NCBI GenBank assembly: GCA_934667095.1
Contig: CAKULE010000001.1
Coordinates: 1-64,000, forward strand
Source: an uncultured Oscillospiraceae bacterium
Lineage (GTDB): Bacteria; Bacillota; Clostridia; Oscillospirales; Oscillospiraceae
Direction: 5' to 3'
DNA: 64,000 bases
Part shown: in pieces, positions 16,845 through 24,464 of the stretch
How the letters are laid out: the number at the start of each line of letters is the position of its first letter
Position numbering within the stretch: position 1 is the first letter of the stretch
The notes under the pieces: model-generated
Databases searched by the model: none
What the model saw: only the letters and a program-made list of their open reading frames with translations
What the model was told of the DNA's origin: nothing
Program-made: the position numbers and the translations under genes

Positions 16845-17822
16845 ATGGCGAGGAAATTTGAGAGGATCACCCTCTACGGGGCGGGCCTGATCGGTGCGGG
16901 CTGGGCGACTCACCTGCTGGTGAAGGGCTTCCGGAACATCACGATGTTCGACATCAACGAGGCCGGCCTCGGCAAGGGAATGGACATCCTGCGGCAGAAC
17001 CTGACCTTCCTCGCGGAGGAGAAGGTGCTGGATGCCGGGGAGATCGACAGCTGGATCACCTCCATCCGGACGACCACCTCCGTGAAGGAGGCGGTGGCGG
17101 ACGCGGACCTGATCATTGAGAATGGCCCGGAGATCCTGACGGTGAAGCAGGGCATCATCGCGGCCATCGAGTCCGAGTGCCGGGACGATGCAGTCATCAC
17201 CAGCAGCACCTCCGGCATCCTTATCAGCGACATCGTCTGCAACGCCCGCCACCCGGAGCGCATTTTCGGCGCCCACCCCTATCACCCGGTGTACCTGCTG
17301 CCGCTGCTGGAGATCGTCAAGAGCGAGCACACCGACCCCGGAGTGCTGGCTGACGCCATGGATTTCTTCCGGAGCATCGACAAAAAGCCGGTGCTGCTGA
17401 AGAAGGAGTCGGACGGCTACATCGGCAGCCACCTGATGACCACCCTCCTGCGGGAGAGCACCAGCATGATCCTCAACGGGGTGTGCACCATGGAGGACAT
17501 CGACGATGCCTTTACCTACGGCCCCGGCATGCGGTATGGCCTGTTCGGCATCTACACGACCCTCCAGTTGGGCGGCGGCGCCAGCGGGATCCAGGGGATG
17601 CTGTGCGGCCCAATCGGTCAGTCCACGGACAAGTGGCTGGGCTCCTTCTGCAACTGGCAGCACTGGTCCCCCGAGGCGAAAGCGTTTTTCGCCAATTGTC
17701 AGGAGGAGATGGACCGCATGCTGAGCGCCCGGGACGAGCTCCACGGCCGGAACAATCAGGAGCTGGAGGTCTTCCGGGACAAGGGACTGGTCAAGCTGCT
17801 CCAGGCCCACGGAATGATTTGA
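16845..17822 (+). CDS. 3-hydroxyacyl dehydrogenase family, L-carnitine-dehydrogenase-like
   Basis: 325 aa. N-terminal NAD-binding GAGLIGAGW with Asp in MFDIN, then SSTSGILISD and AHPYHPVYLLPLLEIV. In L-carnitine dehydrogenases the equivalent words are SSTSGLLP and GHPFNPVYLLPLVEVV, whereas CoA-type enzymes have SNTSS and HFFNP. EDIDDAFTYGPGMRYGLFGIY also fits that branch. It should oxidise a free 3-hydroxy acid to the 3-keto acid taken by the preceding cleavage enzyme. Start ATG 16845, five bases after the cleavage-enzyme stop region. Substrate inferred only. Confidence 0.82.
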   Translation: MARKFERITLYGAGLIGAGWATHLLVKGFRNITMFDINEAGLGKGMDILRQNLTFLAEEKVLDAGEIDSWITSIRTTTSVKEAVADADLIIENGPEILTVKQGIIAAIESECRDDAVITSSTSGILISDIVCNARHPERIFGAHPYHPVYLLPLLEIVKSEHTDPGVLADAMDFFRSIDKKPVLLKKESDGYIGSHLMTTLLRESTSMILNGVCTMEDIDDAFTYGPGMRYGLFGIYTTLQLGGGASGIQGMLCGPIGQSTDKWLGSFCNWQHWSPEAKAFFANCQEEMDRMLSARDELHGRNNQELEVFRDKGLVKLLQAHGMI

Positions 17823-17838
17823 GCGGGAGGCTTGCTTT

Positions 17839-18732
17839 ATGAAAGACGTAAAGAAAATTTTTGTGGTGGGCGGCGGCTTCATGGGCTCCGGCATTGCCCA
17901 GACGGCCATCACCGCCGGCTATGAGGTCACCCTAAACGACCTGAACGACGCCATCGTGGAGAAGGCGAAGGCGGGCATTGAGAAAATGCTGCAGAAGAAC
18001 GTCTCCAAGGGCCGCATGACCGAGGAGGCCATGGCGGCCGCCATGGCGCGGCTCATGGTGACCGCCGACCTGAGCGCGGCGGCGGACGCCGATCTGGTCA
18101 TCGAGGCCGCGGTGGAGAAGGTGGAGATCAAGAAGTCCATTTTTGCCAAGCTCTCTGACATCTGCGCGGAGGACGCTATTCTGGCCAGCAACACCTCTTC
18201 CATCTCCATTGTGGAGCTGGCCTCCGCGGTGAGGAACCCCAATCGCTTCATCGGCATGCACTTCTTCAGCCCCGTGCCCCTGATGCGTCTGCTGGAGATC
18301 GTCCGCAGCATTGCCACCGATGATGAGACCGTGGCCGCGGTCAAGGCCGTGGGCGGAAAGTTGGGCAAGACCTGCATCGTGTCCAAGGACAAGCCTGCGT
18401 TCATCGTGAACCGGATGCTGGACCCCATGCTGAACGAGGCCATCGCCATTCTGGAGGCGGGCACCGGCTCCATTGAGGACATCGACACCGGGATGAAGTG
18501 CGGCCTGAACCACCCCATGGGTCCGCTGGAGCTGCTGGACATGGCGGGCATCGACGTGGAGCTGGCTGTGATGGAGGTCCTCTACCGGGAGACCGGCGAC
18601 CCCAAGTACCGCCCCGCCGGCCTGCTGCGGGACATGGTGCGCATCGGCTGGCTGGGCCGGAAGACCGGCATCGGCTTCTATGTCTACCATGAGGACGGCA
18701 CGCGGGAGCCCAACCCTGCCCTCTGCCGCTGA
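17839..18732 (+). CDS. hbd: 3-hydroxybutyryl-CoA dehydrogenase
   Basis: 297 aa, usual length. NAD(P)-binding GGGFMGSGIAQ, SNTSSISI and HFFSPVPLMRLLEIV mark the CoA-thioester branch, with the C-terminal domain containing GLNHPMGPLELLD. It interconverts acetoacetyl-CoA and 3-hydroxybutyryl-CoA. Last gene of the operon, followed by a strong terminator. It gives the C4 unit from the cleavage enzyme a route to butyrate, or provides a redox outlet. Confidence 0.92.
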   Translation: MKDVKKIFVVGGGFMGSGIAQTAITAGYEVTLNDLNDAIVEKAKAGIEKMLQKNVSKGRMTEEAMAAAMARLMVTADLSAAADADLVIEAAVEKVEIKKSIFAKLSDICAEDAILASNTSSISIVELASAVRNPNRFIGMHFFSPVPLMRLLEIVRSIATDDETVAAVKAVGGKLGKTCIVSKDKPAFIVNRMLDPMLNEAIAILEAGTGSIEDIDTGMKCGLNHPMGPLELLDMAGIDVELAVMEVLYRETGDPKYRPAGLLRDMVRIGWLGRKTGIGFYVYHEDGTREPNPALCR

Positions 18733-18747
18733 GATCGACTGCGTGAA

Positions 18748-18783
18748 GGCGCGCGGGCCGCTGGTCGGCCCGCGCGCCTTTTT
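18748..18783 (+). terminator. Terminator of the sigma-54 operon
   Basis: GGCGCGCGGGCCG (18748-18760) pairs perfectly with CGGCCCGCGCGCC (18766-18778), followed by TTTTT. Confidence 0.92.
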
Positions 18784-18916
18784 ACATGACTGAGCCCGAC
18801 GGATCGTGGCAAATTTTATGAATGAAATTGCGCTGACCCCCTTCCATCCGGCGGCGGGGTGTGCTATTCTGTTAGATATTCGATTCGAATCCAGAAAAAT
18901 AGGGGATCACACGACC

Positions 18917-19510
18917 ATGCAGGACAACACAGAAGAGAAAGAGATCAAGACCGGGATCAAAAAGCATCTGCCCACCATCGGAATGCGCAACATCAAGTCG
19001 GCGGTAGCTGCCGCCCTCTGCGCGCTCATTTATTTCTTCATCGGCAGGAGCCCTGCCTTCGCATGCATCGGCGCCATTTTCGGCACCGGGCGGGACTACG
19101 GCGACTCTAAGCTCCAGGGGGGCAACCGCTTCTTCGGCACCCTCATCGGCGGCCTGCTGGGCATGGGCCTGTTCCGCATCTATCTCATCTTCTATCCGCA
19201 GGGCGGACGGCACCTGCTGCAGATCCCGCTGGTGTTCATCGGCACGGTCGTTCTCATCATGCTGTGCCAGCGGTTCTGGGTGGGCGGCGTGCAGCCTGGC
19301 GGCGTGGTGCTGTGCATCCTGCTGTTCAACACGCCGGTGGAGACCTACATCAGCTATTCCATCTACCGCATCGTGGATACGGGCTTCGGCGTGCTGGTGG
19401 CCATGGTGGTGAACAGCCTGTTCCCCGGCGGCTTCACCTTCCGCTGGATGGAGCACCTGCTGGGCCGGGAGCCCAGGGAGAACAGCCCGGAGGACGAGGG
19501 CGAGGCTTGA
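18917..19510 (+). CDS. Small aromatic-acid-exporter / FUSC-like membrane protein
   Basis: 197 aa. A short charged N-terminus is followed by about five hydrophobic segments (for example SAVAAALCALIYFFIGRSPAF and LLQIPLVFIGTVVLIMLC) and a short cytoplasmic tail. The pattern RNIKSAVAAALCALIYFFIGR followed by AFACIGAIF resembles the N-terminal half of ArAE/FUSC-type proteins. ATG 18917 is chosen; an earlier in-frame start at 18806 would run through the promoter region. It has no operon partner, and the transported compound is unknown. Confidence 0.7.
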   Translation: MQDNTEEKEIKTGIKKHLPTIGMRNIKSAVAAALCALIYFFIGRSPAFACIGAIFGTGRDYGDSKLQGGNRFFGTLIGGLLGMGLFRIYLIFYPQGGRHLLQIPLVFIGTVVLIMLCQRFWVGGVQPGGVVLCILLFNTPVETYISYSIYRIVDTGFGVLVAMVVNSLFPGGFTFRWMEHLLGREPRENSPEDEGEA

Positions 19511-19535
19511 CAAAGCCGGCCCCATCCTCTATACT
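19507..19535 (+). promoter_or_regulatory. Sigma-A promoter of valS
   Basis: TTGACA (19507-19512), 17 bases, TATACT (19530-19535). The -35 box overlaps the stop codon of the preceding gene. The start of transcription is expected near 19542, right where the T-box leader begins. Confidence 0.85.
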
Positions 19536-19541
19536 GATACA

Positions 19542-19783
19542 GTTAAATGGCAGAGATGGGAAGCAGTACGCGCCCCCACGGAGTCCAGAGAGCCGCCGGT
19601 CCGGTGCGAGGCGGTCTCCGCCGCGCGGAAGTCGTCCCTGAGCCGTGGGCCTGAAGACAGTAGGGCCCGCCGGGTCCTCCCGTTACAGAGGCCAAGAGCG
19701 TCCCTCCCGCAGGGAGGGAAATTCAGGTGGTACCGCGGACTTTCGTTCGCCCTGAGCAACTATGCTCGGGGCGAATTTTATTT
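19542..19783 (+). ncRNA. T-box leader, valine-specific
   Basis: Stem I carries AGTA (near 19565) and CAGAGAGCC; the 3' side reads GGAA followed by the specifier GTC (19631-19633), a valine codon. The conserved antiterminator AGGTGGTACCGCGG is at 19725-19738. The competing terminator is TTCGCCCTGAGC (19746-19757) with GCTCGGGGCGAA (19764-19775) and a T-run. Uncharged tRNA-Val would allow readthrough into valS, whose start is 23 bases on. A stem TCCCTCCC/GGGAGGGA lies at 19701-19719. Confidence 0.92.
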
Positions 19784-19805
19784 GCCCCGAAAAGGAGTGT
19801 ATTAG

Positions 19806-22430
19806 ATGAACAGAGAACTTCCCAAGGTGTACGAGCCCCAGGAGGCCGAGGGCCGCATCTATCAGATGTGGGAGGACGCCGGCTGTTTCAAGGGCGTCCG
19901 CGACCCGGATAAGAAGCCCTTCACCATCGTCATGCCGCCCCCCAATGTCACCGGTCAGCTGCACATGGGGCACGCCATGGACTGTACCCTGCAGGACATC
20001 CTCATCCGCTTCAAGCGGATGCAGGGCTATGCTGCCCTGTGGGTGCCCGGCACCGACCACGCCGGCATCGCCACCCAGATCAAGGTGGAGGAGGAGCTGC
20101 GTACCAAGGAGGGGCTGACCCGCCACGATCTGGGCCGGGAGAAATTCCTGGAGCGGGTGTGGGATTGGAAGAACAGGTATGGCGCCCGTATCGTGGAGCA
20201 GCAGAAGAAGATGGGCGTGTCCTGTGACTGGGACCGGGCCCGCTTCACCATGGACGAGGGCTGTTCCAAAGCCGTCCGCGAGGTGTTCGTCTCCCTCTAT
20301 GAGAAGAGCCTCATCTACAAGGGCAGCCGCATCGTCAACTGGTGCCCCCACTGTGTCACCGCCCTGAGCGATGCCGAGGTGGAGTACGTGGACAAGCCCG
20401 GCTCCCTGTGGCACATCCGCTATCCCCTGTCCGACGGCTCCGGCGAGATCGTGGTGGCCACCACCCGGCCGGAGACCATGCTGGGCGACACCGGCGTGGC
20501 CGTCAACCCCGAGGACGAGAAGCTGAAGCACCTCATCGGCAAGACCTGTATCCTGCCTCTGGTGGGCCGGGAGATCCCCATCGTGGGCGACGAGTACTGC
20601 GAGATCGGCTTCGGCACCGGCGCGGTGAAAATGACCCCCGCCCATGACCCCAACGACTTCGAGGTGGGCCTGCGGCACAATCTGGAGGTCATCCGTGTGC
20701 TGGACGACAACGGCAGGGTCAGCTTCGAGGGCAAGTACCTGGGCATGGACCGCTACGAGGCCCGGAAGGCCATTGTGGCCGATCTGGAGGAGCAGGGCTA
20801 TCTGGTGAAGGTGGAGCCCTACAACCACAATGTGGGTACCTGCTACCGCTGCCACAACGATGTGGAACCCATCATCTCCGCCCAGTGGTTCGTGAAGATG
20901 GAGCCGCTGGCCCGCGAGGCTCTGCGGGTGGTGCAGGACGGAGAGACCCGCTTCGTGCCCGACCGCTTCTCCAAGACTTATACCAACTGGATGGAGAATG
21001 TCCACGACTGGTGCATTTCCCGCCAGCTGTGGTGGGGCCACCAGATCCCCGTGTGGTACTGCGCCGACTGCGGCCACATGACCGTCAGCCGCACCGACGC
21101 CTGCGAGTGCGAGAAATGCCATTCCAAGAATATCGAGCGGGACCCCGACGTGCTGGACACTTGGTTCAGCTCTGCCCTGTGGCCCTTCTCCACGTTGGGC
21201 TGGCCGGACAAGACCCCCGATCTGGACTATTTCTACCCCACCGACGTGCTGGTGACGGGCTATGACATCATCTTCTTCTGGGTGGCCCGGATGATCTTCT
21301 CCGGCTGCGAGCACATGGGCAAGCCTCCCTTCCACACCGTGTTCATCCACGGGCTGGTGCGGGATGACAAGGGCCGCAAGATGTCCAAGTCCCTGGGCAA
21401 CGGCATCGACCCCCTGGAGATGGCCGAGAAGTACGGCGCCGACGCCCTGCGATTCAATCTGGTGTCCGGCAATGCCCCCGGCAACGACATGCGTTTCTAT
21501 GTTGAGAAGTGCGAGGCCATGCGCAACTTCGCCAACAAGATCTGGAACGCCAGCCGCTTCGTGATGATGAACCTCACCGTGGACGACTGCGCGCTGCCCG
21601 AGACGCTGGAGCAGGAGGACAAGTGGATCCTGTCCAAGCTGAACCGGGTGGTGAAGGAAGTCACCGAGAACATGGAGGCCTTCGAGCTGGGTGTGGCCGC
21701 CGCCAAGGTGTACGACTTCATCTGGAGCGACTTCTGCGACTGGTATATCGAGCTGACCAAGGCCCGCTTGCAGGGGGAGGACCAGCAGGCCAAGGAGAAC
21801 GCCCAGCGGGTGCTGGTGTACGTCCTCACGGACATTCTCAAGCTGCTGCACCCCTATATGCCCTTCATTACCGAGGAGATCTGGCAGGCCCTGCCCCACA
21901 AGGGCGACTACCTGATGACCAGCGCCTGGCCCGTGTGGCAGGCGGAGCTGGACTTCCCGGAGGCTGAGGCGGCCACCGAGTCCGTCATGGCGGTCATCAA
22001 CGCCGTCCGTTCCCGCCGGGCGGAGATGAACGTGCCCCCCTCCCGCAAAGCGGATCTGACCATCGTCACCGCCATGGGTGACGTGTTCCGGGCGGGTCAG
22101 GGCTTCCTGAGGCGGCTGGCCGGCGCCGCGGGCATCACCGTCACCGATGCGGAGCCTGGCGACACCAAGGGCATGGTCTCCGACGTGACCCATGACGCCA
22201 AGATCTATATGCCGCTGGCCGAGCTGGTGGATCTGGAGAAGGAGAAGGCCCGCATCCGGAAGGAGCTGGGCAAGAAGGAGGGCGAGCTGAAGGGCCTGCT
22301 GGGCAAGCTGGCCAATCAGGGCTTCCTGTCCAAGGCCCCTGCCGAGGTGGTGGCCGCTGAGCAGGACCGGGCGGAAAAGCTGAAGGCCCTGCTGGCCAAG
22401 CTGCAGGAGCAGCTCTCCGCCATGGAGTAA
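19806..22430 (+). CDS. valS: Valyl-tRNA synthetase
   Basis: 874 aa, typical length. Class I synthetase: HIGH motif within PNVTGQLHMGHAMD, KMSKS within GRKMSKSLGNG, an editing (CP1) domain with TTRPETMLGDTGVAV, and a C-terminal coiled-coil (about 810-874) that binds the tRNA elbow. SD AAAAGGAG. Expression is governed by the T-box leader just upstream. Confidence 0.98.
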   Translation: MNRELPKVYEPQEAEGRIYQMWEDAGCFKGVRDPDKKPFTIVMPPPNVTGQLHMGHAMDCTLQDILIRFKRMQGYAALWVPGTDHAGIATQIKVEEELRTKEGLTRHDLGREKFLERVWDWKNRYGARIVEQQKKMGVSCDWDRARFTMDEGCSKAVREVFVSLYEKSLIYKGSRIVNWCPHCVTALSDAEVEYVDKPGSLWHIRYPLSDGSGEIVVATTRPETMLGDTGVAVNPEDEKLKHLIGKTCILPLVGREIPIVGDEYCEIGFGTGAVKMTPAHDPNDFEVGLRHNLEVIRVLDDNGRVSFEGKYLGMDRYEARKAIVADLEEQGYLVKVEPYNHNVGTCYRCHNDVEPIISAQWFVKMEPLAREALRVVQDGETRFVPDRFSKTYTNWMENVHDWCISRQLWWGHQIPVWYCADCGHMTVSRTDACECEKCHSKNIERDPDVLDTWFSSALWPFSTLGWPDKTPDLDYFYPTDVLVTGYDIIFFWVARMIFSGCEHMGKPPFHTVFIHGLVRDDKGRKMSKSLGNGIDPLEMAEKYGADALRFNLVSGNAPGNDMRFYVEKCEAMRNFANKIWNASRFVMMNLTVDDCALPETLEQEDKWILSKLNRVVKEVTENMEAFELGVAAAKVYDFIWSDFCDWYIELTKARLQGEDQQAKENAQRVLVYVLTDILKLLHPYMPFITEEIWQALPHKGDYLMTSAWPVWQAELDFPEAEAATESVMAVINAVRSRRAEMNVPPSRKADLTIVTAMGDVFRAGQGFLRRLAGAAGITVTDAEPGDTKGMVSDVTHDAKIYMPLAELVDLEKEKARIRKELGKKEGELKGLLGKLANQGFLSKAPAEVVAAEQDRAEKLKALLAKLQEQLSAME

Positions 22431-22452
22431 GATCGACTTCCAAAATACAGCG

Positions 22453-22492
22453 CAATGCCCCTCCCGGAGGACCGGGTGGGGCATTGTTTTTG
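22453..22492 (+). terminator. valS terminator
   Basis: CAATGCCCCTCCCGG (22453-22467) pairs with CCGGGTGGGGCATTG (22472-22486) with one G-T/T-G mismatch, followed by TTTTTG. Confidence 0.88.
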
Positions 22493-22577
22493 TAAAAGCA
22501 GCCAGTGGCTTAAGTCCAAAATGGGATTATAATGGCGGCCATAAATCCCAAATGGGAATGAAAAGAGGCGTGCCGGC

Positions 22578-22810
22578 GTGGGATATGAGATGCAGAAGCT
22601 CCACGATGCGGTCATCACCAGCGTGGGCGGCTTCCGCCAGCCCCCAGCGTGGAGCGGATGCTCCACTACGCCGGCCGCATCCTCTATTTCAGAGAGGTGC
22701 GCAAGCGGCGCAGGCTGGGCGAGGGGCACACCCTAACGCAAGGAAAGTCCGGCTTGCCCGGAAGCGATTTGGCGCGCAAAAGCCCGGCGGGATACCCCGC
22801 CGGGCTTTAA
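22578..22810 (+). pseudogene. Small frameshifted open frame of unknown function
   Basis: From GTG 22578 (AGAGG ten bases upstream) a frame reads GYEMQKLHDAVITSVGGFRQP; at the run CCCCC (22641-22645) sense continues in another frame as SVERMLHYAGRILYFREVRK. One added C would join them into a basic protein of about 77 aa. The joined product has plausible composition, but the second frame ends inside the terminator hairpin and I recognise no family. TATAAT at 22528-22533 is a possible -10. Otherwise the 22431-22806 gap holds only terminators. Confidence 0.3.
22778..22808 (-). terminator. Terminator of the spoIIA operon
   Basis: AAAGCCCGGCGG pairs with CCGCCGGGCTTT across a short loop; on the minus strand it immediately follows the sigF stop and ends in TTTTG. 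Confidence 0.85.
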
Positions 22811-23526
22811 TTCTGCCCATCCAGCATCAGCTCCCGCAGGTGGCACACCGCCCGTCGCTCCAGCCGGGATACCTGCACCTGACTGACGCCCAGCACCCGG
22901 GCCGCCCGGTCCTGAGTGAAGCCCCGGTAGAACCGCAGCAGAATGACCATCCGCTCCCGCTCGGGCAGGTCAGCCACCGCCTGCCGCAGGGCCAGCTTTT
23001 CCACCAGCTCCTCCTCGATGCCGCCGCTGGTGAGGACCGATTCCAGCGAGAAACCGTCCTCGCTCTCGCTCTGAATTGAGGCCACCGACTGCATGGCGGC
23101 GTCTGCCGCGGCGATGTCTTCGATCTCCATGCCCGTGGCCTCGGCCAGCTCAGAGAGAGTGGGTTCCCGCCCCAGCCGCTGGCTGAGGGGCTGCCGGGCC
23201 TGACTCAGAGCGGCGGCCCGCTCCTTCACTGTGCGGCTCACCTTCACCGCCCCGTCGTCCCGCAGGTAGCGGCGGATCTCCCCGGCGATCTTGGGCACGG
23301 CGTAGGTGGAGAACTGGGTGCCGTAGGCGGGGTCGAAGCCCCGCACTGCTTTGAGAAAGCCCAGACAGCCCAGCTGGTACAGGTCCTCCGGCTCCACGCC
23401 CCGGCCGTAGTACCGCCGGGCCACCGACCAGACCAGCCCGCTGTTGTCCAGCAGGAGCCGTTCGCAGGCGTCGTTGTCACCGGCCCGGGCGGCCTCCAGC
23501 AGGGAGGGGGTGTCCAGCCGGCTCAT
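22807..23526 (-). CDS. sigF: Sporulation sigma factor, SigF type
   Basis: 239 aa. Region 2 (DLYQLGCLGFLKAVRGFDPAYGTQFSTYAVPKI) and region 4 with its HTH (DRAARVLGVSQVQVSRLERRA) are those of the SigF/SigG/SigB group. It is the third gene of spoIIAA-spoIIAB-sigF and overlaps spoIIAB by 4 bp. SigF switches on forespore genes early after septation and is held inactive by SpoIIAB. Gene order distinguishes it from SigG. Confidence 0.95.
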   Translation of the reverse strand: MSRLDTPSLLEAARAGDNDACERLLLDNSGLVWSVARRYYGRGVEPEDLYQLGCLGFLKAVRGFDPAYGTQFSTYAVPKIAGEIRRYLRDDGAVKVSRTVKERAAALSQARQPLSQRLGREPTLSELAEATGMEIEDIAAADAAMQSVASIQSESEDGFSLESVLTSGGIEEELVEKLALRQAVADLPERERMVILLRFYRGFTQDRAARVLGVSQVQVSRLERRAVCHLRELMLDGQN

Positions 23527-23966
23527 CGGGGAGCGCCCGCCCGGGGGGCGATGCGCTTGACCATGGTGACGGTGGTGCCCTTTCCGGGGGCGGAGCGCAC
23601 CCGCAGGGTGTCCATAAAGCTCTCCATGATGGTGAAGCCCATGCCGGAGCGCTCCTCACTGCCGGTGGTGAACAGGGGCTCCCGGGCCTTGGCTACGTCG
23701 GGGATGCCAACACCGGCGTCCTTTACCTGAATTTCCAGCCGGCTCCCCTCCAGCTGGCGCAGGCGGAGGGTGATCTTCCCCAGCCGGTCGGGGTAGGCGT
23801 GGACGATGGCGTTGGTCACCGCCTCGCTGACGGCGGTCTTGATGTCTGCCAGCTCGTCCAGCGTGGGGTCCAGCCGGGCGGCGAAGCAGGCGGCGGCAGT
23901 GCGGGCGAAGCCCTCGTTGGCGGAGCGCGAGGGGAAGGTCATGGTCACATGGTCGATGGCTTTCAT
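23523..23966 (-). CDS. spoIIAB: Anti-sigma F factor / serine kinase
   Basis: 147 aa GHKL ATPase: N box EAVTNAIVHAYPD, G1 box VKDAGVGIPD and G2 region SGMGFTIMESFMD. It binds SigF and phosphorylates SpoIIAA. Family length is about 146. It starts 14 bp after spoIIAA with AAGGAGGG as SD. Confidence 0.96.
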   Translation of the reverse strand: MKAIDHVTMTFPSRSANEGFARTAAACFAARLDPTLDELADIKTAVSEAVTNAIVHAYPDRLGKITLRLRQLEGSRLEIQVKDAGVGIPDVAKAREPLFTTGSEERSGMGFTIMESFMDTLRVRSAPGKGTTVTMVKRIAPRAGAPR

Positions 23967-23980
23967 CTATGTAGCCCTCC

Positions 23981-24286
23981 TTAGTCGAGTTGAATCAGCC
24001 GCCCGAGGCCGGCGGCGTCCAGCACCTTTTGGGGCTGGGTGGGGATGGCGGTGACCCTCAGAGTGCCGCCCAGCCGGTCCATGGCCCGCTTGGCCCCCAT
24101 GAGCAGGGCGATGCCGGAGCTGTCCATAAAGGTGACGCCGGACAGGCACAGGGTCAGCCGCCGGGGCAGCAGGGTGGAGATGGCTTGATCCAGCTCCCGC
24201 ATCATGGTCCGGGCCCCGTGGTGGTCGATCTCGCCGGAGAGGGTCAGGGTGATCCCGCCCTCCCGGCCGGTGATGGAAATGGGCAT
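23981..24286 (-). CDS. spoIIAA: Anti-sigma F factor antagonist
   Basis: 101 aa STAS-domain protein. MDSSGIALLMG holds the phosphorylated serine. Dephosphorylated SpoIIAA captures SpoIIAB and frees SigF; the phosphatase SpoIIE is also in the window (45312-47633). The family is usually about 117 aa, so this copy is slightly short at the C-terminus. Upstream on the minus strand TATAAT (24317-24322) stands without a good -35; a SigH-type promoter would be expected but I cannot confirm one. Confidence 0.95.
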   Translation of the reverse strand: MPISITGREGGITLTLSGEIDHHGARTMMRELDQAISTLLPRRLTLCLSGVTFMDSSGIALLMGAKRAMDRLGGTLRVTAIPTQPQKVLDAAGLGRLIQLD

Positions 24287-24402
24287 GGCTTGTCCTCCTC
24301 TTGGCTGTTTGGAAGGATTATACTCCCGGCCGCAGGCGAGACCTGCCGAAAACGGGGGAGAGGCAGGAAAATAGCGGGCCGGACCCGGCCCGCCGTTGGC
24401 TC

Positions 24403-24431
24403 TTTACTTTTTCCCTCCGGGGGAGTAAAAT
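24403..24431 (+). promoter_or_regulatory. Promoter of the gtrB-gtrA pair
   Basis: TTTACT (24403-24408), 17 bases, TAAAAT (24426-24431), 34 bp before the TTG start. A GC hairpin (GCGGGCCGG/CCGGCCCGC, about 24375-24393) just upstream insulates it from the divergent spoIIA operon. Confidence 0.6.
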
Positions 24432-24464
24432 ATAGGCACTACTTTACACGCGAGGTGCTGTGCA

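Noticed and set aside
19683..22484. A 933-codon open frame opposite valS
   Set aside because: Mirror of the valS codon pattern; ends in the T-box leader and has no recognisable domain.
22552..23079. A 175-codon plus-strand frame running into sigF
   Set aside because: Its second half is antisense to sigF and its first half has Pro/Ala/Arg-rich shadow composition.
24317..24345. A SigH promoter for spoIIA
   Set aside because: Only a TATAAT on the minus strand is visible; the SigH -35 word AGGAWWW is not convincingly present.
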